Source of the DNA: an uncultured Microbacterium sp.
Lineage (GTDB): Bacteria > Actinomycetota > Actinomycetes > Actinomycetales > Microbacteriaceae
Reading direction: 5' to 3'
Length of the DNA: 64,000 bases
Assembly (NCBI GenBank): GCA_913774665.1
Contig: CAJYHN010000010.1
Location: 248,001 to 312,000 of the forward strand
This document shows, piece after piece, positions 1 to 7,237 of this stretch (its first letter is position 1; every line of letters begins with the position of its first letter). The translations under genes were made by a program, and so were the position numbers. Under the pieces are notes generated by a model. It was not told the DNA's origin, searched no databases, and was given only the letters and a program-made list of their open reading frames with translations.

Positions 1-292
1 GTTGACGCAACTCATCGATCTCTTCTGCGCTCGCTCCGAGACCCGACGCGATGTCGGCTACGAGGCTTGGATCCAGCCTCCTCCTGTCCGGGCGGAAGGC
101 GTCATAGACCGTGGAGCGAGACACCTCAACCTCTGGTCGCCCTGAACGTTCTGAACGCAGGCGCGTGATCCTTGAGGCGATCTCGGCATAGGTCACACCG
201 CCAGCCCTCCGTCTCAGGGCCTGAAGGCATTCCGGGACAGATTGAGCCTGGTCGTCGCCCTGCCCTTGCCGAGCGGCATCCGCGCCGTTCAC
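1..292 (-). CDS. Partial helix-turn-helix DNA-binding protein (N-terminal part)
   Basis: This minus-strand frame is open from a GTG at 292 to the window edge, so only about 97 N-terminal residues are visible. The start is supported by a GGGAGGGGAG ribosome site a few bases upstream. A glycine/aspartate-rich head of about 18 residues is followed by a helix-turn-helix-like stretch (TYAEIASRI, then SRSTVYDAFRPDRRRLDP, then VADIASGLGASAEEIDELR). That layout is typical of actinobacterial XRE-like regulators, some of which continue into large ATPase domains. The missing C-terminus decides the class. It is divergent from the gene at 493, and the tandem TTGTGCGG motif between them could be its operator. 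Confidence 0.6.
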   Translation of the reverse strand, partial: MNGADAARQGQGDDQAQSVPECLQALRRRAGGVTYAEIASRITRLRSERSGRPEVEVSRSTVYDAFRPDRRRLDPSLVADIASGLGASAEEIDELRQ

Positions 293-360
293 TGCTTCTC
301 CCCTCCCTTGGTCAGGCACATTGTCGCGCAGGGGCGCAGGGTCAACCAACTCCACTCAGC

Positions 361-378
361 TTGTGCGGAGTTGTGCGG
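361..378. promoter_or_regulatory. Tandem TTGTGCGG motif in a divergent promoter region
   Basis: Two copies of TTGTGCGG start at 361 and 371, one helical turn apart, in the 200-bp space between the divergent genes at 292 and 493. The helical spacing and the neighbouring helix-turn-helix gene suggest an operator. No experimentally known site is recognised. Confidence 0.3.
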
Positions 379-492
379 GTTTCAACATCCCGGCGATCTC
401 CCCAGGAACTCGGCTCTAGCGTCAATTTCGTTTGCAGCGCAGGGCTCCCTAGCTCTGCACCGACCACCACAGCCGATCAAGGAGTACTACTC

Positions 493-963
493 GTGACGAT
501 CTTCCATGCCTACCCCAACGACCCGACGGCGGACTACTACTCACTGACGTCGGTGCGCGAGCCGGTCGAGGACAAGATCCGAGCTTTCAAGAACTGGGAC
601 AAGCTCGACGAGGACGTGAAACAGCTTCAAATCAGCAAGTGGCAGACGTCCGAGAGCGACGAGAAGCAGGTCGCCGCATCGATCGAGCTGGTGCAAACGC
701 AGACTGCCCTCATCACCGCTCTCAAACTTCGAGTGAATCGCACCAGCGACGCTCGCGAGGAGACCGTGCGTCTGGTTCTGTCGGGCGCGTTCGACCAGGG
801 GAAGGTGGACAAAGTTCGCAAGGCCGCCGGGATCGCGTGGGGGACGCTGGCCGGATGGCTCAAGGACGCAGAGGGCATTGATGCGGCGACCAAGAAGTAT
901 GTCGCCGAGGAAGCGGACAAGGTGCGCGAGAAGAACAACGTCGATAAGGCCGCGGTCGCTTGA
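493..963 (+). CDS. Hypothetical protein of the mobile element, 156 aa
   Basis: The frame is open from 172, but I place the start at GTG 493 because AAGGAG lies nine bases upstream and the protein from there has normal composition. It is highly charged and looks soluble. The middle, about residues 40-100, is rich in Gln, Glu and Ser and probably helical. Residues about 100-125 (FDQGKVDKVRKAAGIAWGTL) resemble a helix-turn-helix. The tail is Lys/Glu-rich. No signal peptide or membrane segment is visible and I do not recognise the family. It stops at TGA 961-963, and the same frame then stays open into the next coding stretch. Confidence 0.5.
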   Translation: MTIFHAYPNDPTADYYSLTSVREPVEDKIRAFKNWDKLDEDVKQLQISKWQTSESDEKQVAASIELVQTQTALITALKLRVNRTSDAREETVRLVLSGAFDQGKVDKVRKAAGIAWGTLAGWLKDAEGIDAATKKYVAEEADKVREKNNVDKAAVA

Positions 964-1053
964 AGAGCTGCGGCTCGATCCACACGCTGGCGACAGCTAA
1001 GCGAGGAGATCGGGCGGCTATCCCAGGCATACACGGATGCCCACTTCGGCGAG

Positions 1054-1287
1054 GTGTACCGATTCGGCGACGATGACGACATCGACGGGCTCCATGAGAC
1101 CCGCTGGGCACTCGTGTACGACCACGCAGACGGCTCCACGGAAGAGGACTACCGGCAGACGATGGAACTCCTCATCGAACGGGTGAACAACGCGCGCGAC
1201 ACGCTCAGATACCCCAACGTCAAGAACCGCCTCACTACCCACCAACGCCGCACGAGGGGTCTGTCCGATACGCGGCGGGTGACGTAG
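1054..1287 (+). CDS. Hypothetical small acidic protein, start uncertain
   Basis: From GTG 1054 this gives 77 residues. The in-frame sequence upstream (WRQLSEEIGRLSQAYTDAHF) also reads like protein but has no ATG, GTG or TTG back to the stop at 961-963 of the preceding gene, which is in the same frame. The true N-terminus may therefore have been lost, or the two genes may be halves of one broken gene. The remainder is acidic at first (FGDDDDIDGLHETRWALVY) and basic at the end. No domain is recognised. A strong hairpin at 1311-1350 follows. Confidence 0.35.
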   Translation: MYRFGDDDDIDGLHETRWALVYDHADGSTEEDYRQTMELLIERVNNARDTLRYPNVKNRLTTHQRRTRGLSDTRRVT

Positions 1288-1310
1288 ATGTCGGTTCGCC
1301 GCGCGCACCA

Positions 1311-1350
1311 GGAGAGCCCCCGATGCAAACGTGCGCATCGCGGGCTCTCC
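1311..1350. terminator. Convergent bidirectional terminator hairpin
   Basis: GGAGAGCCC near 1311 pairs with GGGCTCTCC near 1350, extended inward by CGATGC/GCATCG. It lies between the converging genes that end at 1287 and 1363. Confidence 0.7.
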
Positions 1351-1362
1351 TGTTCGCCAGAG

Positions 1363-1587
1363 TCAAGCGGTCATCTTGATCCGATTGAGGGAAGCCGCGA
1401 ACTCATCGAGCGCCTTGAGCGCGGCCTTGGCCTTGGCCTCGGCCTCCCGAACAGAGGGAGCGTAGAACGGGCGCTTGCGGTGGGCGTCAGCGACCACCTC
1501 AGCGATCTCGTGCTTCACGAGGGAGAGCACACGCGTCGCCTCGGCGCGGTCGATGGCGGGGGTGGCGGCGGGCTTGATATCGGCCAT
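1363..1587 (-). CDS. Hypothetical protein, 74 aa, helical
   Basis: The start is taken at ATG 1587, preceded by AGAAAGAAG, rather than the longer frame from 1629. The protein is short and Ala/Lys/Glu-rich. Heptad-like stretches about residues 13-65 (RVLSLVKHEIAEVVADAH, then REAEAKAKAALKALDEFAA) predict a helical or coiled-coil fold. It has its own promoter-like sequence upstream and a terminator downstream, so it is probably monocistronic. No family is recognised. It belongs to the mobile element. Confidence 0.55.
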   Translation of the reverse strand: MADIKPAATPAIDRAEATRVLSLVKHEIAEVVADAHRKRPFYAPSVREAEAKAKAALKALDEFAASLNRIKMTA

Positions 1588-1627
1588 GATCAGCTTCTTT
1601 CTGTGGAGAGGAGTGGTTCTGACGGCC

Positions 1628-1655
1628 AACGTAATGGGACTACTAGCTCTGTCAA
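1628..1655 (-). promoter_or_regulatory. Sigma70-like promoter for the 74-aa gene
   Basis: On the minus strand, a consensus -35 TTGACA (1655-1650) is followed after 16 bases by TACGTT (1633-1628), about 40 bases upstream of the ATG at 1587. Confidence 0.5.
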
Positions 1656-1662
1656 CTTGCTC

Positions 1663-2331
1663 TCAAACTTTGGCCGAGACGGGCATGGAACGGGCCGCCT
1701 CCCACTCGAGGATGTCGTCCAGATCGGTGGAGGGAATGAGCCGAAAGTGAGAGTTGGCGATCTGGTACCGAATCGAATGGCGGTGTACCTGAACGCGACT
1801 CACCTCCACTGCCATGACAGGCACCACTGAATCGCGGACGGCATCAGCGATGCTCTGGATGAGACGCCAGCGCGCGTGATCATGCGTCGAACCGGACACG
1901 GTCGACTCGCGGACGTCCGGGGCATCGAGCATCTCCCACGCCAGCGCCTGGACAGCCACTGGCAACCCCAACGCTTTGAACTCCTGCCGCAGCGCGAGCA
2001 TCGTCTTGTGCTGGTCGACGGGGAGGCGTTGCGCTTCCGATTGCTCGCGTTCGCGTCGCCTGAGGAGGGTCCCGTCGGCTCGATAGACACGAACCCTTCC
2101 CGTCTCACTCGTGGCAGTGAACTCCCCACGGAGAATGGGAGAGATGCGAACGTGAGTCACTCGTCCTTGGTCTATGCGCTCTTCTAGGCCTCCTCCCCGC
2201 GTGGCGATCCCTTCCCTCCCCCTCACGTGGGACTGCTCTCCGACAGGGCAGTAAGAGACCAGTTGGCCTTTGCGCTTCACGGCCCGACAGCGCTTCCAGT
2301 AGCCGTCAGCCGTCAGGTGGTAATTCGTCAC
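1663..2331 (-). CDS. Hypothetical actinobacterial mobile-element protein, 222 aa
   Basis: The start is GTG 2331 because GGGAGGAA stands just upstream; the longer frame from 2355 would begin inside a conserved upstream box. The N-terminus (NYHLTADGYWKRCRAVKRKG followed by a second Cys in SYCPVGEQSH) resembles a pattern common at the start of actinophage and ICE proteins, NYH, a short loop, then C and CP residues. This family statement is from memory. The middle is basic with an RRRERE stretch. The C-terminal half (about 120-222) is predicted alpha/beta and ends in an acidic-hydrophobic segment. No catalytic motif is recognised. It is one of three genes preceded by the shared 31-bp box. Confidence 0.6.
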   Translation of the reverse strand: MTNYHLTADGYWKRCRAVKRKGQLVSYCPVGEQSHVRGREGIATRGGGLEERIDQGRVTHVRISPILRGEFTATSETGRVRVYRADGTLLRRREREQSEAQRLPVDQHKTMLALRQEFKALGLPVAVQALAWEMLDAPDVRESTVSGSTHDHARWRLIQSIADAVRDSVVPVMAVEVSRVQVHRHSIRYQIANSHFRLIPSTDLDDILEWEAARSMPVSAKV

Positions 2332-2346
2332 CGCTTCCTCCCGCGA

Positions 2347-2377
2347 TCCGTACACATTGAGACGAGAGAACTATCAG
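2347..2377 (-). promoter_or_regulatory. Conserved 31-bp upstream box, copy A
   Basis: On the plus strand it reads TCCGTACAC, then AGAC at offset 14, then AGAACTATC at offset 21. It aligns without gaps with copies at 4737 and 15,455, each 15-20 bases from the start of a minus-strand gene. Confidence 0.55.
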
Positions 2378-2520
2378 CTTGCGATCCCACGTCAGCTGAG
2401 CCGCTCTCGTGATCTGACCAACAGGCGTATGTCACTGCGATGGCGGCCAGGCACCCGCTCAGAACGTCGGCTATCGCCGCTCAGGGGTATACGAGCATCG
2501 ACCCGTCGGTCTGGCCTCTC

Positions 2521-4719
2521 CTATTCCGCAACTCCCCTGACGAACTTGATCACGAGGTTCGTGTTGGCGCGTCGAGCGGAGGTGTCAGCGCCGTCAATGA
2601 GTTGACCGGCGTTGAGCACGTTCTGATCCACCACGTTCGGCGTGCCTGAACCTGTCTGCGTCTTCGCGTCGTAGCCATTCACTGCGGTGTCTGCGCCGAA
2701 GGTGGCGTAGCAGCGCACATCGACCTTCTGCTGCTTGTAAGCGACGGCGGCAACAACCGCGGAACGGTCAGCCCCGAATGCCACGGCGGAGGGGAAGCGC
2801 GTCATGGTGGTGGGCTGGTACTCCCACTTCACGTTGAGCACAACGGGACGGTTTGCGAGCGAAGCCCACGTTCCAGCGATCACGAACGAGCGGTAGCTAC
2901 CGGCGAGTTGTGTCGCAAAGGGGCCGGAGTAGGTGTCAAGCGGGTGAGCGCTGTCAGCTTTCGAGAAGTTCGTCTGCGTCTTTGGCGCTTGCGTGCCAGT
3001 GAACAGCAGCGTGCGATTGGCTGTTCCGCCGCCTCGAGCATCGGCCACGGCCCACACGGACAGTTGACCGCCGGCAGGGCTCGTGTCAGGCGTGCTGCCC
3101 GTCGACGGATAGCCGGCCTGTCCCTCAGCGATGTTCAAAGTCTGGTTCACAGGGAGCGTCCCGTCGCGCCAGAGGGTGACCGTGGTAGAGATCGGTGCCT
3201 GAATGTGACGATCCAGCGCGCCGCTTGTGAACTTCGGATAGGCGGCGTTTAGCGTAATGGTGCGCTGCTCGTTGTCGCGGAACATCTCAAAGTAGTTCGA
3301 GATGGTGTCGCCTGACTTCGCGCCTCCCAACGCGCCTTCCTGTGGTGCGTTCGACTCGCTAGTCGTGTTCGTCAACCCGCCGTTGAGGGTGGAAGCACCC
3401 AACTCGCCGTCGCTCGATGTTGTGCATTGCGTGGAGCACTCTTTGTCGTAGAACCCGACCTGCCCCGTTCTCCGTAGCGCGGCATCGGTAACGGGTGAGG
3501 TAGCGACGCCAAAGAGCTTTGCACCGCTGGCTGTGGGTCGCTGCGGTACTTTGCTCGTCCAGAGGACAGTGGTAATCGAGTTATCCGTGACGTTCTGGCT
3601 CACGATGGAGTAGTCAACGCCTTCGCGCCCGTAGGCGGTGAGCGCCGCCGCGAGTTCGTCGGGGTTGCAGTGAACGGAGACGATCTGCCAGAAGCCGGTG
3701 TTGGCTTGAGTGCCGAGATTCTTCGAGATGGCGTAGTTCCGTGAGCCACTGTCCTCGATCCAGTCCGACCACGCGCTGTAGTCGCAGTTCGACGGATCGG
3801 CGAGCTGCGTGCCGTTGGTGCCAGCGACGTAGTCACAGGTCGAGGTTCGGGTACGTGTCTCGCGCCATGATTGCGTGAGCACGGCTGTCGCGTTGCGAGT
3901 GAACTCGCTGACGCTCAGGACACCGCCCTCTGCTAGCCCGGCCTTGTTGCCCTCGTTAAGGTCGAGGGAGGCGTGAGCCTCGCCAACGTCCTTGCTGATC
4001 GCATCGCGGAACTGCGCGAGTTTGCCGCTGAAGTCACCGCTGCCGCTGGTGGCGATGCTGTCGAAGAGTTTCCCGAAGTTGCTGGTTTTACTCGTGGACT
4101 GCGCGTTGAGGTTGTTCACGCCAATGAGATCCTTCCCGGCGGAGTCCACGACTTCGGGAGCGACCGACGTGCTCCACGAGTAGGCACCGGTCACTGTTTC
4201 GGAGTTGTCCAGCGCGCGCGAGTCCGCTTCTGTCTTCGTGATCCGCTCCGTCGCGTCAGCCACGCAGATCACGTAGACCCCGCGCCCGTTCTGGGAGGCC
4301 GCCCACTGATCGGGGCCGTCACCACCGGCAGGATTCGTCCAAGGGAAGACGCCTGTGCCGCTCGATGGCTTGATGGGAATGCCGCCCTCCGCGCCCAAAT
4401 AGTAGATACGGACGAGATTGGGTCCTTTGCAGATGTCGAGGAGCGCCTGACCGCCCGAACTCGACCTCACGTACTGATCGGCACTTCCGTTGTTGGAGAC
4501 CATGTACTTCGCATGCTCCAGTTGACTCCAACTGTCCACGTAGTTCCAGCGGGTGATCGCGCCCCAGCCGCCACCGCCGCCGCCACCGCCGCCACCTGAT
4601 CCAGCACCGGCACCACCCGTGTAGGCCTGTACCGGTTGCGCTCCGACCAGGGCCGCGGTCACGCCCACCAACGCCACCATGAGCGTCACGGCAGCTAGTT
4701 TCAGATATCGCGTCGCCAT
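2521..4719 (-). CDS. Large secreted glycine-rich protein, 732 aa, unknown function
   Basis: The start is ATG 4719 with GAGGAGAA upstream. The N-terminus is a clear signal peptide: Ala-Thr-Arg-Tyr-Leu-Lys, a hydrophobic core about residues 8-26, and a likely signal-peptidase I site after PVQA. The mature protein opens with a Gly run of about ten residues and continues as a mixed Thr/Ser/Asn-rich extracellular protein. At least seven Cys are scattered through it, in contexts such as DICKGP, VICVAD, STCDY, SNCDY, VHCNP, KECSTQC and VRCYA, and could form disulfides. No transmembrane segment, sortase motif or known catalytic motif is visible. In this setting a surface component of the conjugation machinery is a reasonable guess, but it is only a guess. 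Confidence 0.65.
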   Translation of the reverse strand: MATRYLKLAAVTLMVALVGVTAALVGAQPVQAYTGGAGAGSGGGGGGGGGGWGAITRWNYVDSWSQLEHAKYMVSNNGSADQYVRSSSGGQALLDICKGPNLVRIYYLGAEGGIPIKPSSGTGVFPWTNPAGGDGPDQWAASQNGRGVYVICVADATERITKTEADSRALDNSETVTGAYSWSTSVAPEVVDSAGKDLIGVNNLNAQSTSKTSNFGKLFDSIATSGSGDFSGKLAQFRDAISKDVGEAHASLDLNEGNKAGLAEGGVLSVSEFTRNATAVLTQSWRETRTRTSTCDYVAGTNGTQLADPSNCDYSAWSDWIEDSGSRNYAISKNLGTQANTGFWQIVSVHCNPDELAAALTAYGREGVDYSIVSQNVTDNSITTVLWTSKVPQRPTASGAKLFGVATSPVTDAALRRTGQVGFYDKECSTQCTTSSDGELGASTLNGGLTNTTSESNAPQEGALGGAKSGDTISNYFEMFRDNEQRTITLNAAYPKFTSGALDRHIQAPISTTVTLWRDGTLPVNQTLNIAEGQAGYPSTGSTPDTSPAGGQLSVWAVADARGGGTANRTLLFTGTQAPKTQTNFSKADSAHPLDTYSGPFATQLAGSYRSFVIAGTWASLANRPVVLNVKWEYQPTTMTRFPSAVAFGADRSAVVAAVAYKQQKVDVRCYATFGADTAVNGYDAKTQTGSGTPNVVDQNVLNAGQLIDGADTSARRANTNLVIKFVRGVAE

Positions 4720-4736
4720 GCTCGTTCTCCTCAATC

Positions 4737-4767
4737 TCCGTACACAAACAGACATGAGAAATATCGG
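4737..4767 (-). promoter_or_regulatory. Conserved 31-bp upstream box, copy B
   Basis: TCCGTACAC, AGAC and AGAAATATCGG occur at the same offsets as in the copies at 2347 and 15,455. It precedes the secreted-protein gene by 18 bases. Confidence 0.55.
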
Positions 4768-4783
4768 TTTGGAGGAGAAAGGC

Positions 4784-4820
4784 GATGGCCTCATCGATCC
4801 CGCTAACCGATGAGGCCATC
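4784..4820 (-). terminator. Perfect 13-bp hairpin, probable terminator
   Basis: GATGGCCTCATCG (4784-4796) and CGATGAGGCCATC (4808-4820) form a perfect stem with an 11-base loop. On the minus strand it is followed by GCCTTTCTCC. It lies downstream of the GIY-YIG gene and upstream of box B. Confidence 0.6.
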
Positions 4821-4864
4821 ACTTGGTGGCGCATGCTCGAGTTTGCGCCCCGCGAGAGCGAATA

Positions 4865-5416
4865 TCAGGCCGCGGTCAGCCTGTCCTCTCGGCGTCGAGC
4901 GGCCATGCCATCCTCGTGGATCTTTAGCTCTTCTTTGAGCCATGCCAACTGATGTTCGTCGTATCGAGAGGAAAGGAGACGCGCGTTCAGATTTGCTACG
5001 TAAGCGACCACTCTCTCATAGCCCGTTCCATGTCCTCGGTCAGACTCATAGGTCTTGTTGAGCACACGATTGACGAGAAGTTCTCGCGTGGCCCGATCAG
5101 AGAGACCGCGAACACCGAGAGGAGAGGTCAGGTTGTACGTATTGCCGTACTCCAACTCCGCGGCGATGTAGAGAGCCTCGGCGATCGTGAGCGAGTTCCG
5201 GTCTTTCGCGAACTCCACGAACTCCTTGGTGAACGCACTCTCGCCGTAGCGTGCGATTTCGCGATTGAGCCAGAGCGACGAGCCCCGGTACGCGTCCCAG
5301 GGCTCCCCCTTCACCTGCTCGCGTTTACCGATGTAGGTTCGGCCGGTCGCGGAGTTCGTCACGCGGTAGATGTAACCGAAGTTGAGATCAAGTAGTCGTT
5401 GCGACGGGGTAGGCAT
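4865..5416 (-). CDS. GIY-YIG endonuclease-like protein, 183 aa
   Basis: The start is ATG 5416, after GAGGAGAGAGGAA. Near the N-terminus, GYIYRVTNSATGRTYIGKRE carries the two GIY-YIG strands. It is followed by YRGSSLWLNREIARYGESAF with an Arg at the usual helix position, and LTIAEALYIAAELEYG supplies the acidic residues expected for metal binding. The Y-x-GSS...YG..F arrangement resembles phage Seg-type and homing endonucleases. The C-terminal 80 residues are basic, probably DNA contacts. It is the last gene of a short minus-strand run behind the serine recombinase and a 101-aa protein. A role as a free-standing homing nuclease or in element mobility is inferred. Confidence 0.7.
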   Translation of the reverse strand: MPTPSQRLLDLNFGYIYRVTNSATGRTYIGKREQVKGEPWDAYRGSSLWLNREIARYGESAFTKEFVEFAKDRNSLTIAEALYIAAELEYGNTYNLTSPLGVRGLSDRATRELLVNRVLNKTYESDRGHGTGYERVVAYVANLNARLLSSRYDEHQLAWLKEELKIHEDGMAARRREDRLTAA

Positions 5417-5480
5417 TTCCTCTCTCCTCGTGACGAGGCGTCGGTGGTAGTTGACAACGCATTGGTATGGTGCGATCGGG

Positions 5481-5786
5481 TCAATTCGCCGTGTCAAGCA
5501 CGTGGAGGTCAGCGGCGTTCATCTCCGTGAGAAGCTCTTCGTAGGTCATCTCAAGCACACGATTCGCGAAGGCAAGCTGACGCATGCCGTGCTGCAACGC
5601 CCGCTTGAACCTCTCTCCCTGAGCCGCCGTCGGGATGATCTGCTTGGTTTCGCGGTCGTAGGTGTACCCGTAGCGGAGGTGGGCCTCCGCTTTCACTTGG
5701 GCATGCTCGCGGGCAGCTAACGCGAGACGATGCGCCTGCGCAGTCTCCAAGGGTGCTGGTGACGAGTGGTGCGTGACTGTAGACAT
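5481..5786 (-). CDS. Hypothetical protein, 101 aa
   Basis: The start is ATG 5786, preceded by AGAAGGAGAAGC. The small soluble protein has a Ser/Thr-rich head, a helical Ala/Gln/His-rich first half (LETAQAHRLALAAREHAQV), a Tyr-rich turn (RYGYTYDRETKQI) and a second helical stretch to an acidic end (TYEELLTEMNAADLHVL). It lies between the serine recombinase (62 bases upstream) and the GIY-YIG gene (64 bases downstream), all on the same strand, so it is probably cotranscribed. An accessory DNA-binding role would fit, but nothing in the sequence proves it. Confidence 0.5.
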   Translation of the reverse strand: MSTVTHHSSPAPLETAQAHRLALAAREHAQVKAEAHLRYGYTYDRETKQIIPTAAQGERFKRALQHGMRQLAFANRVLEMTYEELLTEMNAADLHVLDTAN

Positions 5787-5848
5787 GATGCTTCTCCTTC
5801 TCGATGGCGGCGATGGTCTCTCTAACTCTCGGACGGGTCGGCGCTTGA

Positions 5849-6553
5849 TCACCGCGGATCGACTCCTTCGATGATCGAGAGGCGCGCGATCTTATTGCGG
5901 CGCTCCCACTGTTCTCGGGTTACATAAGCTCCCCCTACGACCGCGCGAACGATCCGTGGCGACGTGTTGACGGTCGAGCCGTCGGCGCGGGTGGTTCGAA
6001 CCACCTTCCCGATGGAGGCGTATCCGAGCCCGCGTCCGTGGAGTTCTCGAATGGCGGCTACCTGCTTGTCATTGAGGGCCGGTGGCCGCCCCAGCCGGAC
6101 GCCGTGGGACTTCATGACATCCAGCGCACGCTGAGTCTTCTTCTGGATCTCCACCCGATAGGCCTCGTTGGAGAGACTCGCGAAGGTGAGCGAAACCGCC
6201 TGTTCGAAGTCCTCGTTGGAGTTGTACAGCCTGTCGTCTCGGACCACGTAGAGCGTGCCACCCCCTCGAATCAGCTTCTCAATGGTGTAGAGCACCGCTC
6301 CCTTGGATCTTCCGAGCCGGTCGAGCGAGTAGACGACCACTTGCGCGGAGGGATTTGACTGTAGGACTGGCATGAGCTTGGCTGTCCACGCCGAAGTGGG
6401 GCTATCGAGGTTGATCTCGCCGCTGACGCCGCGATCAATGAAGAGTTGCATGCGCGGGTCATACGCAAGCAGCGCGGCTTTCTGATTCTCAATGCTTTGC
6501 GATCCAGCATCGTCACGAGATAGCCGAATGTAACCGAGTTTCGTGGTGCTCAT
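5849..6553 (-). CDS. Small serine recombinase (resolvase/invertase family)
   Basis: The start is ATG 6553 with GAGGAGAGAGG upstream. The catalytic serine is S12 in GYIRLSRDD. The family's other active-site elements follow: the Q-x-x-A helix after SIENQ, FIDRGVSGE, and SLDRLGRSK with its two arginines. About residues 100-140 form the long E helix. The C-terminal domain (KQVAAIRELHGRGLGYASIGKVVR) is a helix-turn-helix as in Hin and gamma-delta resolvase. The total of 234 residues is a little longer than the usual 180-200, with an extra tail of about 30. It is divergent from the gene at 6707, and the intergenic space holds repeated and palindromic motifs that could be its crossover or accessory sites. 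Confidence 0.85.
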   Translation of the reverse strand: MSTTKLGYIRLSRDDAGSQSIENQKAALLAYDPRMQLFIDRGVSGEINLDSPTSAWTAKLMPVLQSNPSAQVVVYSLDRLGRSKGAVLYTIEKLIRGGGTLYVVRDDRLYNSNEDFEQAVSLTFASLSNEAYRVEIQKKTQRALDVMKSHGVRLGRPPALNDKQVAAIRELHGRGLGYASIGKVVRTTRADGSTVNTSPRIVRAVVGGAYVTREQWERRNKIARLSIIEGVDPR

Positions 6554-6571
6554 TGCCTCTCTCCTCAACAG

Positions 6572-6649
6572 GGGGTATATGTCGTCAATATCAATATCAA
6601 TACGTAGGACGTAAAGGTCATGACGCAATTGGGGATATACGTCATGATC
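6572..6649. promoter_or_regulatory. Candidate res/operator region between recombinase and divergent operon
   Basis: The region holds GGGGTATATGTCGTC (from 6572) and a related GGGGATATACGTC (from 6631). TCAATA is repeated three times in tandem (6585-6602), GTCATGAC at 6617-6624 is a perfect palindrome, and GTCATGA recurs at 6641. It is A/T-rich compared with its surroundings. Repeated sites next to a resolvase gene usually mean recombination or autoregulation; which applies here cannot be read from sequence. Confidence 0.4.
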
Positions 6650-6706
6650 GCCTCAGCGCACGAGGAGCGCGACCGGTACCATGAGCCCACCAACGAGAGG
6701 GCAACG

Positions 6707-7237
6707 ATGACCGACGCGAACGATCCGCTGAACGAAGACGACCCCGCAGACGAGCCAGCGACCGTGGACGCGGAGGACGAGCCCGACGTAGCCGACTGGG
6801 CAAACCCGACCCGCGAGGAGACGCACGCGATCTTCCGACGGCGCTCAGAGGCGATTGCGCGAATGCTGGACAGGCACCCTGAGCTTGAGGTGTTTCTCAA
6901 CCTTGCACTCGACGCGGTCCGGAATGTTCGGTCCGAAGGTTCCGCGAACGCCCGCATCGCCGATGCTTACTACGCGAGCGAGGCGCAGATCAATGAAGGG
7001 CTACTCAAGCGTCTGAACGAAGGCGGCGTGAGTGAGCAGGAAGCGAACCGCATATATGACCTATTGGAAGCTGGTCGCGCGTCACGAGACGACAAGACAA
7101 GTGAGTTCGTCCAGGCGACCGACAGGACTGGCAACAAGGCCCTCATCGTCACAGGCGGTCTCATCGCCACTGGACTGACCATCGCCATCATCTACAAGGG
7201 CCGTGGACCCGCCATGCCACCGTCTTTCAGCGCGTGA
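6707..7237 (+). CDS. Acidic tail-anchored membrane protein, 176 aa
   Basis: The start is ATG 6707, after GAGAGGGCAACG; earlier ATGs at 6620 and 6644 lack a convincing ribosome site and fall in the candidate res region. Residues 1-35 are strongly acidic and probably disordered. Residues about 45-130 are helical and charged (RRRSEAIARMLDRHPELEVF, then EAQINEGLLKRLNEGGVSEQ). A single hydrophobic helix about residues 145-165 (ALIVTGGLIATGLTIAIIYK) lies close to the C-terminus, so the bulk should face the cytoplasm. The stop overlaps the GTG of the GIY-YIG gene by four bases, which implies translational coupling. No family is recognised; a membrane anchor or effector for the partner nuclease is inferred. 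Confidence 0.65.
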   Translation: MTDANDPLNEDDPADEPATVDAEDEPDVADWANPTREETHAIFRRRSEAIARMLDRHPELEVFLNLALDAVRNVRSEGSANARIADAYYASEAQINEGLLKRLNEGGVSEQEANRIYDLLEAGRASRDDKTSEFVQATDRTGNKALIVTGGLIATGLTIAIIYKGRGPAMPPSFSA

